Shown here: positions 54,291 to 64,000 of the stretch, piece after piece
How the letters are laid out: each line of letters starts with the position of its first letter
Position numbering within the stretch: position 1 is the first letter of the stretch
Source of the DNA: Dichetophora obliterata
Lineage: Eukaryota > Arthropoda > Insecta > Diptera > Sciomyzidae
Length of the DNA: 64,000 nucleotides
Assembly (NCBI GenBank): GCA_963920525.1
Contig: OY986437.1
Coordinates: forward strand, 56,802,830-56,866,829
Direction: 5' to 3'
The notes under the pieces: model-generated
What the model was told of the DNA's origin: nothing
The model's input: the letters and a program-made list of their open reading frames with translations, nothing else
Databases searched by the model: none
Position numbers and translations under genes: made by a program

Positions 54291-55050
54291 ATTAATTGAT
54301 GAATCAGGAACTATATTGTGGGTGAACAAAACACTTTCATCGACGCTTTTTTGTAGACCCATCAAATTTATTTTTGAAAAAGAGTATAAATATACAATTC
54401 TACGGAAGATTGATTATATTCACACAAAAATTAATAATATGGAATGCGAAGTAATTAAATTATGTTACAAGGTTCATGAGGCATCATATTAAGTTTATCT
54501 ATGATTGATGGTGCGGTGTAAAAAGATTTAACAAATACCACTGCAGCAAGCAAAAGCTTTATATGCCAACCGAAACCAACAGAGATGAATGTAGCAGAAT
54601 TTGTGCGAGTTTCGAATGCAGAACATTATAAATATGGACTATCGATACTTCACTGTTGGATTCGTTTTTTGAGTGCTCCTTACATATATCATATAGACTG
54701 TACTTTAAAATATGGCAAATACGAAACGAAAATAAAGAATGTTTCAAGCAGAACAAAGCCCGTATTCAAAACGAATTCAAAACAAAAATGGGACTTTAAG
54801 TTGACTACGTTTTAAGGTTTTGGTTCCACGAACGATGGCAACACAGCTAGATGTTTTTTCGGCGATATAGAGACATCAGCTGAAAAAACAAAAGTTAATA
54901 ACCGGCTTATTTTAATGTTTTTTGTGGCAGAGTGCAGAAGTATGTATATTGAAAAATATAATAAGTACTAAATGCCAAGTTCGGTACGTAAGCTTTTGTT
55001 TGATGGAAGCAATGTTACAAAAATTTTCGATTTGCCAATTGGTAATTAAT
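54291..55050 (+). pseudogene. RAG1/Transib-like transposase relic, central part
   Basis: After a possible splice acceptor (ttttattgtag, ending 54290) the plus strand reads, across several frames, DESGTILWVNKTLSSTLFCR and PIKFIFEKEYK (54300-54400), LSMIDGAV (near 54495), CQPKPTEMN (near 54565), KYGLSILHCWIRFLSA (54630-54680), GFGSTNDGNTARCFF (54818-54860), MPSSVRKLLFDGSNV (near 54975-55015) and IFDLPIG (to 55043). I recall the order LWVNRTLSSSRLCRPI, DGKVCNAL, GLSxLHAWIRFFE, NDGNTARRFF, MPxSVHKxLIHG, LPIGQLSEEAQEARNKD from a repeated arthropod family. GNxAR, HKxLxH and the SEE-NK block line up with RAG1 core motifs by eye. The HKxLxH histidines are mutated here (R and D). The last part lies at 57845-58195. 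Confidence 0.6.
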
Positions 55051-55075
55051 TTCATTATTATATTTCTATATTACT

Positions 55076-57822
55076 AAATATTTATTTATTTATTTATTTG
55101 AGTGCTAAACCTTAACAGCTTTTATAGGAAATTTAAAATTATAAAATAAGATATTTAATACAATTCAAAAATAAAAAGTATGATTTTGATTGAAATCATG
55201 TATTATTAACAAAATAAAAAGTTTTAATAAATTGCTTAAAGTATATAATTTTATTAAAGTATAAAAAAATAACAAAAAAAAAATTAGTCAAAATCGGTAA
55301 TATCAGACAGCAAAGCAGGGTTGCGTTTTCAAGACAAACAAGGTCAAGTTAGCAACAATTTTTGTATCCGGCGGAGTCGTGTGACAAACAAGGTCTCATA
55401 CCTAATAAAACACCACTCCAATAGGTAAATATATAATATATATCGTTCTGTCTTCCTGAAGCCGGTGAGGTCCAGGCTTGACAGGGTGGTTACTCGACAA
55501 ATTAGGTCAACTTCACCAAACCAATTTTCATAAAATGAAGAAAACCAGTTGCGAACGCAGGCACCAAGACAAACTAGGTCTTATCGGCCACTCATATTAA
55601 TATATTACAAATCGATCTAACGTAGTGTTTCAAGAGGTAAAAAGACACCAAGACACCACGGTACCGTCGACAAGTGTAGTTACTATCATCATGAAGATAT
55701 GAGGCAACTGAAGATCGCAGGTTTATCACCAAAATTTTCCATTTTACGCTTAGGTCCATTTATCCATTTAGATTGTTATATTAATGTGTTTACAAATCAC
55801 CAGATGCATCAGATATATGTTTGAAAGAACTTTACATAATCAACGACGGTACTGCAGGTAATCTATAATTTTATGTTTGATTGAGTCCATGGATTCACTT
55901 AAGGTTATAACATCAGATACAAAATTAAAATCACCGCAAGCGCTTCTAAGGGGTTGATTTTTAAAATAATTAGTTCTACAAAAGTTCATGTGGAGTAACT
56001 CAAAAGATCTTCTAGGACGAAGAGGAATATTAAAATTTATTTTACTCAATAAATATGGACTGTTTACATAACCATGTTAAAGTTTTATAATCCAACAAGC
56101 ATTTATCATAATTCTCCGATTTTTTAAAGAAGGAAGATTTAAGAGCTGTAACCGATATTCATAAGGTGGTAAGTGAAAATCAGTATTACAATAAAGATAT
56201 CTTAAGCAAAACAAAAGAAATTGTTTCTGCACTGATTCAATGTCGTCTATGTAACAACCGTATCGTGGGCACCAAACAACTGAAGCGTATTCTAAGATAG
56301 GCCGCACTAGAGAAGTGAATAAGGTTTTCGTTATAAATGGATCATTAAACTCTTTTGCCCAACGTTTAATAAATCCTAAAGAACTATTTGCTCTATTTAT
56401 TATTTTATTTACATGAATATTAAAGCGTAGTTTAGGATCCATTGTAACTCCAAGATCATTGAAAATATCTAAGGACTCCAATGGATAACCACAAATTTTG
56501 AAGGTACATTTAATTAGTGGTTTGCACGAGAAAGACATATGCTTGTATTTCTTCATGTTGAGGTTCATACGGTTCGTTTTGCACCAGTTATAAAGATGAT
56601 CAATGTCGGCTTGCAAAAATACATCGTCATTATTAGCATCGCAAACATTAAGATGCTAGAATGCATTATGACAGATGGCAAATCGTTTATAAAAAGTAGA
56701 AACAGAAGGGGCCCAAAATGACTTCCTTGAGGTAGTCCTGAAGTAACAGGAAACTCATGTGATTTCTTGAGCTTAAAAATTACAGACTGTGTTCTATTGC
56801 TTAAGTAAGATTCAATCCACTTTACCAACTGTATAGGAAATCAAAAAAGATGTAATTTTAAGATCAATAGTTTGTGTTTTACAACGTCAAAAGCTTTGCT
56901 AAAATCCGTGTAAATAACATCAGTCTGCATGCCTTTTCCAAAGTTTTCTATAGTTTTTGATGTAAATTCGAGAAGGTTAGTAACAGTGGATTTTCCAGAA
57001 AGGAATCCACGTTGGAAAGGAGACATTAAAGATTTAACGCTATGCGATAGTCGTGATGTAACAAGTGCCTCTAAAAAATTAGGCAAAGCGCTTAATTTTG
57101 CGATGCCACGGTAGTTATCAATTAAAGACCTACTTCCGGATTTATGCAGCGGAATGATAAATGAATGCTTCCAGGCTGCAGGAAAATAGCAGGATTTTAA
57201 TGATGAAGTAAATAGTAAAGAGATTGGAGTTACTAATTCTTCACAGCAGTATTTAATATACATGAAGGTATGTTATTAGGACCACTTTTATATGATGATT
57301 TAATATTTTTTAAAAATGATAAGACTGTGTTTGTGTCAATTATTGGGAAATAAATAACCCCAAAATGAATATTGAAAGGATAACTTAAATAATCATAGGA
57401 CGATGATGAATAAGTCGTCTTGAAAAAGTCAGCAAAAAGATTGCAAATACTATTATCATTATCAGACTCAACAGAATTATACTTCATAAAAGAAGGATAA
57501 GAATCAATCTTACGTTTTGTGTTAACAAAGTTCCAGAAGGATTTAGCATCAGATTTGATGTTTAATTTTACTTTTGTTAAGTAGATATCATAGGATTGTT
57601 TGCATAACTGTTGGTAACTGTATTTAATCGAGGTATAGCATCCAAAATCACATATGTTATGTGTTTTTTGATATTTTTTATTGTATTTAGATTTCAAGTT
57701 TCTCATTTTTCTTAATTCATTTGTGTACCATACCGGACCCGATGTCAAAGAGGCTTTCCTTTGCGGAACAGCCTTACGAAAACAATCATTGAGCATTCTA
57801 TTAAACGCAATATATATATATA
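55076..57822 (-). mobile_element. 5'-truncated LINE splitting the transposase relic
   Basis: The 3' end is a (ttta)n run at about 55078-55102, an AAAT-type tail on the minus strand. Coding sequence runs from about 57810 down to 55840. Homology begins in the linker upstream of the RT, so the endonuclease is absent. The element separates two parts of the relic that are adjacent in the family. Confidence 0.8.
55840..57796 (-). pseudogene. LINE reverse transcriptase (multiple breaks)
   Basis: Blocks on the minus strand: VPQRKASLTSGPVWYTNELR with FWNFVNTKRKIDSYPSFMK (57796-57480), ADFFKTTYSSSSYD, SYKSGPNNIPSCIL (near 57270), WKHSFIIPLHKSGSRSLIDN and YRGIAKLSALP (57190-57090), VIYTDFSKAFDVVKHKLL (near 56910), VTSGLPQGSHFGPLLFLLFI (near 56740) and LNMKKYKHMSFS, then FNDLGVTMDPKL (56620-56430). 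The YxDD catalytic box is scrambled by frameshifts near 56640 (a DNDDVFL reading is left). The sequence style is close to the LINE at 2265-3908. At least four frame breaks make it dead. Confidence 0.85.
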
Positions 57823-57844
57823 AAGTTTTTTATTCCAAAGGTGC

Positions 57845-58195
57845 TTGTCTGAAGAGGCTGTAGAAACAAGGCACAAGGACATCCGCAATATTCGCTTATT
57901 GCATACAAGAAAAACACCGCTAGAAAACACAAATAAGGACTTGATGTCCCATTTGCTGCTGTCTTTGAGTCCACTCATATCTTTAAATCATAATATAAAA
58001 CGAAGAAAGACACCAGTAGATGAGGAAATCAAGAAGTATATCATATACGAAGAAACTATTGATATTTTGAAAGAATATAAGTGTTTTCAAATTTTTTCTC
58101 CTGAGGAAAGTTCAAGTGATTTATATTTTAATAAGTATTTGAAATATAAATTTAAATATTATCTATTTGATTATCTATTAGATTATTTACAATGA
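57845..58195 (+). pseudogene. RAG1/Transib-like transposase relic, C-terminal part with SEE motif
   Basis: An open frame begins CLSEEAVETRHKDIRNIRLL and HTRKTPLENTNKDLMSHLLL, then LSPLISL, and stays open to a TGA near 58193. In the family as I remember it this is QLSEEAQEARNKDFKxYREH / SRKxSRxxTNxDxxxxLLxSSDPxIS. The block resembles the RAG1 stretch around its catalytic glutamate (SEGNESGNK and the following FRxxxARQ). It is intact in frame, with NK changed to HK. It continues the relic at 54291-55050 across the LINE. Confidence 0.6.
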
Positions 58196-58693
58196 ACTTC
58201 GTTTTATATATTAAAAAACTGCATCCAAATTAATTTTTTTTTAAGAAACTTGAAAATTTATGAAAATAGTTTTATTTTATTAATTATTTACATTTTATTT
58301 ATTAGTAATGAAAATTCCAGAGAAGAAAAATACTTTTTAGAAAAAATCATTAAAAAAATTATAAAAAATAGAAAAATTTTGTTACATAAGAGGCTTAAAA
58401 AATTGTCCCAAATAACTGGTTTTTAGCAAAACCTGGATAATTTTTGAGAAAATTTCTGAGATAATTTTTGAGCCAGCGACCCAAAATTACTTATAGTACC
58501 AAATTTCATCGATATCCAACCATTCCTTCTATTTGTGTCCATTGCTTGTATGGGCTCAACGCACTGTGTGCCGTTTGCTCCTGTGTTCCTCATAAAAAAT
58601 TTCGAATTTAGTTTCGCAGTATAACATGAGTTAGAAAAAATTAATTAGAAAAGTTTACAATGCAAACCAGGTATAAGTTTCAAAAGCTAAGTA
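58196..58693. other. AT-rich stretch, no gene seen
   Basis: Nothing recognised. Confidence 0.35.
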
Positions 58694-59636
58694 CAGGGTT
58701 GTCCATATTCGAAGCGCCCATTTTATTTTTAAATACATCAAAGAAACCACAATTTTTTGTCTGTTCGTCATAAATATCATTTAATTGGGTTCAAGTAGAT
58801 TTGCTTACATTATTTATTGAATATGATATCTCGTAAATGGTCGCCATTGGCCTCTACGACATATTGTGCCCATTTTGCAGCATTTTCCATGGTTTTCTTC
58901 AACATTTCGATGGGAATGGCGGTTATTTCTTGACGGATGTTGGTTTTCAGCTCTTCTAGGGTCTTTGGCTTGTTGACGTAAACCTTTGATTTCAAATAAC
59001 CCCACAAAAAGAAGTCTGGAGGCGTTAAATCTGGTGATCTTGGCGGCCAATCGAAATCGCCATTTTTTGACATCAAACGGCCAGGGAACAATTGCTTCAA
59101 AAAATCGATTGTAGTGCGGGTTGTGTGTGGTGGCGCGCCGTCTTGTTGAAACCAGTAGTGCCTGATACGCTTTCGACGAACGATTGGCATGAAAAAATTG
59201 TTTATCATATCGCGATAACGCTCCTGATTGACAGTAACTCTGTGGTCATTATCATCTTCGAAAAAGAACGGCCCAATGAGCATTTTAGCACAAACGCCGC
59301 ACCAAACAGTGACTTTTGCATCGTGAAGAGGTACCTCTTGAATCTCTTGTGGATTTGCAGTGGCATAAATACGGCAATTTTGTTTGTTTACCGTTCCGTT
59401 CAACTGAAAATGAGCTTCATCGCTCATGAGTTTTCAGCACGTTGAGTTTTCACTATTGACTTGTTTTGTTGAATGTAAATTTCAACAATTTTAGAGCGTT
59501 CGCGTGGCGTGTTCTGTTCCATTGTGAACATTTGCTTGAAATGACGCTTCAAACGCGGTATGTCATTAGTCGATTTGGCATCACTGCGGAAAGTTACAGT
59601 GTTGCCAGATGGGCGCTTCGAATATGGACAACCCTG
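58694..59636 (-). mobile_element. rosa-type (DD41D) mariner relative, copy 2, internally deleted
   Basis: The left end cagggttgtccatattcgaa and right end ttcgaatatggacaaccctg are perfect inverted copies over 20 bases, with TA at 58692-58693 and 59637-59638. Length is 943 bases, about 370 shorter than copy 1. The missing part covers the middle of the N-terminal half of the transposase; the junction is near 59428-59437. Confidence 0.92.
58810..59427 (-). pseudogene. rosa-type transposase catalytic domain (N-terminus deleted)
   Basis: The 205-codon frame starts at MSDEAHFQLNGTVNKQNCRI and holds all three catalytic aspartates: SDEAHF, WFQQDGAPPHTTR and SPDLTPPDFFLWG. The second and third are separated by 41 residues. 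The helix-turn-helix half is lost through the internal deletion; only the first ~25 codons of the N-terminus (MEQNTPRERSKIVEIYIQQN type) remain beyond the junction, near 59440-59525. It is complementary to copy 1, which has the N-terminus but a damaged second motif. Confidence 0.9.
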
Positions 59637-59638
59637 TA

Positions 59639-61329
59639 GTACTAATTATTAAAATTAAAACAATATTTACATTAACACAAATTTGCTTCCTTTTAATGCA
59701 ATATTATCAAAGACATATCAAGTGCCTCTAATGAGTGTATACAAACCTTCTAAAAAAGTACTCTTTTCTGCATTCGATTTATGTTCTAGATCAATATCTT
59801 TTTATTTGAATTGAAAATTAATGTGAGTGTAAAAATATGGCCACATGTTACCAATGACATATTTCTAAAACAGATTGATTCTATGAAAGTAAAAAATGTA
59901 AAGAATTTCTACCATTTCTGAAATAGACCTATTAACTGTAATTTGCAATTAGATATTTTTAAAAATTTTTATTTAAAAAGGTGAATCTAAAAGTTTTAAA
60001 AATAGTTTAAAACAATATATCCATTTGAATCATTATTATTACTGTTTTACGAGCCATTCTGTGTTAGTTTCGAAATTACGAAAAACGTGGAAAACTTCAG
60101 CACTCTGCAGCAACTCTGCCTTCCACATTATCCATTGTATGGTCTTGCGTAAAATGTTTAGGTTATGGCGACTTTTTTTCTTCAACGTGCTTGCACGTTT
60201 CCGATTATTCGCAATGAGTTCAATTGTAAATTTTTTTTCCATACTCAAGCACACACACTGAAGCACACTTCAATTTGACAACTTAATAACAGTGTTTAGC
60301 TTCGATTTCGTTTCTATGAATTTGCCAATGCATAGAGGAAAATATATTCTATTGTAGCTTGTTTCCATTCAAGTAATTTTTCTTCGGTGCCTCTAAAATT
60401 CTATGTAATTTCGAGTGAAAAGGATATTAATTTCTCCATAATTGCGACATTGAACATGTGAACCAATGTGTGCAAAAATGAAAAAAAAAATATATATATA
60501 TATGTAATAAGAGGGGATATATTCTCTCGACAATATATTTTCGTGTTTTAAAATTTTAGATAAAAACTTTTGACGTGTTCAGTGTGTGCGAATGTTTGAA
60601 TGGCCTAATCGAGGACAAAACTAAAAAAGCTTAAAGTATTACTCACTTAAGGTATAAAAACTGATGAAAAAATGTGGTTAACTCATATTTCAATACACAT
60701 TAATTCCTATTATAGAATGCATAATGAAATCACACTTTTCTCCTTAACCCTTCAGTGGATTTACTCAATATATTGGACACGTCAGAAAGTAATTTTAATA
60801 TATATTTTGCAAAGCGTTTTTTTTAAATCAAATTGTTTGGTTCTATAAAAAAAAAGATGAACCAACATTAAAGTCAGTTGGATTTTCGATTTTGTGCCGA
60901 AGAAAAGTAAACAAAAAAATTTTTTTTTGCCTACCTTATAGAAAAAATAAAAAGGACAAAAATCAAATTTATGTTTTTTTTATCTTTTTATGGCTTTAAT
61001 AATAATAATATTAAGAGGGTTTAAAAAACAAAGATCTAAAGTTTGAAAAACCTTCTAGGAATTAAAAAAAATGTTTGTGCCAAACAGGACCAAAACAATT
61101 TTATTTTTGCTTGCGCAGTAGCGCAGCTTAAAATCAATTTTATGTTTTTTTTTCATATTTTTAGGACTAAAATGAAAGGAATGTTACCTTAAAAATATTA
61201 TTTTGTTCTTGGTTTAGCCTAACTATTGAAAGGGTTAGTATTTTTTGAAAAGTATGAACAGTGTAGGCGTCCGAGTTATAAGTGTTTTTTGTTTATTTAA
61301 TAAAAAGCAATCAGTGGATGGAATTTTTA
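59639..61329. other. Stretch without recognisable gene
   Basis: An (AT)n run lies near 60490-60502. ORFs on both strands near 60025-60266 have no domain I know. No TIR pair or tRNA-like element found. Confidence 0.4.
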
Positions 61330-61760
61330 TTTATTTTTTTATTTATTTATTTATTTAAAAGAAGCAAGCATGAGTACAATAAGAACAAACACTTTTATAG
61401 TACAATATAGTTAAACAGTAAGAAATAATAACAACTCAAAACAACTTCAAATTAAACCAAGCAAATAAACAAAAATAATAAAAAATAATACAAAAATTCA
61501 TAAACAAAAAAGTAACTTAATAAAATTAATACAACATTTAAATTAAAAGGTTTCTGAAAGAGTTAAACAAAAAATAAAGCAGAAATATGAGCAAAAAAAT
61601 ATGAGTCCCTAAGACTGGAGAGCATTCCGCAACCTAATGGTGTTGATGAAAAAAAATAGTGGGAACTGTTTAGTGAAAAATGCCTCGGAACTATCAAGAC
61701 ATGGCTTCTTAGAGACTTACCAGGCTGGAGTTTATCATAAAAATACCTAGGTGTTTTATT

Positions 61761-63990
61761 TTACATTAACTTATGAAGATAAATGCAGTTTCTCGCCTTG
61801 AGATAAGCAATCATATCACAACCAAGTATTGCATTTCTCAAAATGGAAAGACGATCATATATTTGAAGACCATAAACATAACGCGTGGCATTATTAAACG
61901 CAATCTGAAGTTTTAACTGGGACGAGGAATCAAGCTTACTATATACTATTTCAGAAAAAGATATAACAGGTAAGACAAGTTGAATTACCAACTTACGCCT
62001 AATATCAACTGGAGTTACACTGGCAGATAATCTTAGTTAATGCAAAACATAAAACACTTTACTTACAACACTATTAACATGGTCAACACATGACAGAGAC
62101 GAATTTAAATGGAAGCCTAGATTCACAATTTTCGGCACAACAATAAGCTTATTTGATCCAATAAACAAATCACACAGTAAAAAATTTGATGGTAAATTTT
62201 ATCTTTTTTAAAACATTTGTGTGGTATAAACTTTTTTTATTCCAGATAATTTATAAATTTTATACCACTCAATATTATAAAAATAATAAAAAAAATATAA
62301 TTTACAAATTTTACATGGATGTCATGTGTAAAGTAAAATATATTCTGGTTGAAAGGGAAAAAATTCACCGCAATCGGGAAATGTATAAATATAGTGGTTT
62401 CGATTGATCTGACGAGAAAAACGGTCTGGAAAAATTTATAAGATTTGATGGTATAAATTCTAAAACATTTTTAGTTTGGATTTATATGTATACAAAATAG
62501 TATAAAATTTATGCTCATATTTTTTACTGTGCAGGAACATTATTTAAACAAGACTTAACCTTACAAACAGGGAGAACATATGACTTGGAAGAATTAAGTA
62601 TAAGATCATTGTTTCTAGTCCATTCATTAACATTATTGAGGTCTTCACTCAACCTGCATCCAAAGTCATCAATGAGACCAGTTCTACGTGAAAGATACAA
62701 CTCATCATCAGCGTATGCGTGAATAGTAGCATGATTACAAACAGAAAAATTATTATTTAAAAACATAGAAAACAGAAGGGACCAAGTATAGAACCCTGAG
62801 GACACCACATAAGACGGTTTTATACCCTGACGAAAATTGACCGATTTTGACTTTTTGAAGCCTATTGCACAAGTAGCTGGGCATTAAATTAACGCCACTT
62901 TCACCGAAACCAAACAATGACTTAAGCTTACGACACAAAATTTGATGATTAACTTTATCAAACGCTTTCGAGAAATCTAACAAGCACAAAAGCGTCATAG
63001 ACCCAGCATCACAACGTGGCCGTATATCATCAATTATCTTAACAACTGCAGACGAACAACTAGCACGAAAACCAGTTTGAAAAGGAGATAAAAGGTTATT
63101 ATTGACTAAGTGATCGGTTAGTTGTTGAGCCATAAGTTTTTCACAAATTTTGCTAACGATGAAAGGTTGCTTATAGGTCTAAAATCATTGGGACAAAATG
63201 GATTTTGCTTCTTTGCTATTACAAGAACAATGGCGACTTTCCATACATCAGGGAACGTTGACGACAAGAAACATGAATTAATAATGTGAGTTAGAGGGCT
63301 TATAATATGGGACAGTAAGATTTTAATAAATTTTATGGGAATACCATCAGCAGCCATTGCATTTGAATTAATTTGCGACACACATTTACCTACATCAAAT
63401 TCAACCACTGGGGAAAAATAAAGGGATTGACACAAGAGAGGATCTAGAGAGGTCAAATTATTACTATTAGCAGAAGCTTAAGCAGCATTATCAGCAAAAA
63501 AAACAGTTTAAAACTTCAGGGTATAGATGACTTTCAACTTAAGGTTTATTGCATACCCCAAGGCTTATGATATTATTCCAAAGCACTTTAATTGGAAGAG
63601 AGAGCCTAAGTTTGTTAGAGTAGAAACGCTTGTCTAGTTACAAAGACGGCTTCGTTCCTCGCGATTCTGTAGGCTTCCCAGTTTGTTTCTGAAGGATTTA
63701 GCCGCCAAATAGTTCGTAATTTAATGACAGACAGGACATGCTGGGAAAACCATGGACACGACATATTTTTTATTCTACAACTACGTATAGGAACATGTTT
63801 TTTAAACAGAAACTTAATGGGTTCTAAAATGGAATTTAGCGTATCATTAATATTGTGTTAAGGCCAACAGTCATTAAACGATAGCAAGGATACATCACGA
63901 AAGAGAGACGGATAGTTTATGTTCTTGAAATCACGATAATAAAAAGTATTAGGGATAACTAAACGAGACAAATTGACATTTAACGTGCAA
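61761..63990 (-). pseudogene. LINE ORF2 part: linker and reverse transcriptase
   Basis: Minus-strand motifs in order: SCPWFSQHVLSVIKLR (near 63740), FSPVVEFDVGKCVSQINSNA and DGIPIKFIKILLSHIISPLT (63420-63290), PNDFRPISNLSSLAK (near 63170), LLSPFQTGFRASCSS (near 63090), LLDFSKAFDKVNHQIL (near 62960), a damaged VLRVLYLVPSVF where PQGSxLGPL is expected (near 62800), HAYADDELYLSRRTG with the catalytic YADD (near 62715), NDLILNSSKSYVLP, then beyond the MITE NKLIVVPKIVNLGFHLNS (62150-62100) and LLKARNC-type C-terminal sequence to 61761. Frame breaks near 63120, 62800, 62524 and 62040 make it inactive. The clade is not assigned. Confidence 0.82.
62173..62531. mobile_element. 359-bp MITE inserted in the LINE ORF, 2-bp CA duplication
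   Basis: The ends cacagtaaaaaat and attttttactgtg are inverted copies of 13 bases, and CA lies outside both (62171-62172, 62532-62533). Removing it and one CA joins the LINE codons for NNVP directly to DLFIGSNKL without a shift, which fixes the insertion point. The interior repeats a tttgatggtataaa-type motif. Confidence 0.85.
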
Positions 63991-64000
63991 AAAATCAAGT

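Larger units (their letters stand above)
61330..64000 (-). mobile_element. LINE running off the window, with AAAT-type tail
   Basis: The 3' end is a (ttta)n run at about 61333-61357, as in the LINE at 55076. Coding sequence is seen from the window end down to about 61760. The far end is not in the window, so full length is unknown. A MITE at 62173-62531 interrupts it. Confidence 0.85.

Overview
This window is eukaryotic, AT-rich, non-coding DNA that is very rich in transposable elements. The set of elements (jockey-type LINEs, a 345-aa mariner, two DD41D rosa-type mariner relatives, piggyBac, hAT, Helitron, a Harbinger-type MITE and tRNA-derived SINEs) points to a higher fly (cyclorrhaphan Diptera). 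A tephritid-like fly is plausible, because rosa-type mariners were first described there. I did not find one intact host gene. The only host-like coding sequence is a broken piece of a mitochondrial glutamate carrier, carried inside a DNA transposon.

Layout. 1-2.2 kb: no gene seen. 2.2-9.55 kb: a 5'-truncated LINE (minus), a Tc1-type transposase relic (minus) and a full-length jockey-like LINE (plus). The jockey-like LINE is bounded by a 13-bp target-site duplication (TSD) and is itself split by an RNase H-bearing LINE fragment with its own 12-bp TSD. 9.6-14.7 kb: mostly unassigned, with tRNA-like sequences, short tandem repeats and one conserved coding fragment. 14.7-18.7 kb: a long-TIR element holding a complete, intact mariner, then two MITEs. 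19-23.7 kb: minus-strand Helitron-like sequence, a hAT-type zinc-finger fragment, a long relic of an arthropod multicopy protein family, and MITEs. 23.9-29.0 kb: one 5.1-kb hAT-like element (12-bp TIRs, 8-bp TSD) with Helitrons nested inside, one of which carries ten ~141-bp tandem units. 29-41.5 kb: sparse DNA with MITEs, a hairpin/tandem repeat, a deleted piggyBac, a Harbinger-type MITE, a SINE and a mariner relic.

41.55-44.0 kb: a nearly intact piggyBac-family transposon with a single in-frame stop. 45.0-47.4 kb: a TA-flanked element that contains the carrier gene fragment. 48.1-51.6 kb: two more TA-flanked elements with LINE fragments inside. 52.5-59.6 kb: two rosa-type transposons flank a relic of a transposase that resembles the RAG1/Transib lineage; a LINE splits the relic just before its putative catalytic-glutamate motif. 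61.3-64 kb: a LINE that runs off the window and carries a small MITE.

The elements do not form a pathway. Their value is the insertion history: in many places TIR, TSD and reading frame agree on which element landed inside which. The single gene in the window with no visible defect is the mariner transposase at 15.4-16.5 kb. Family names rest on motif recognition from memory and were not checked against a database.
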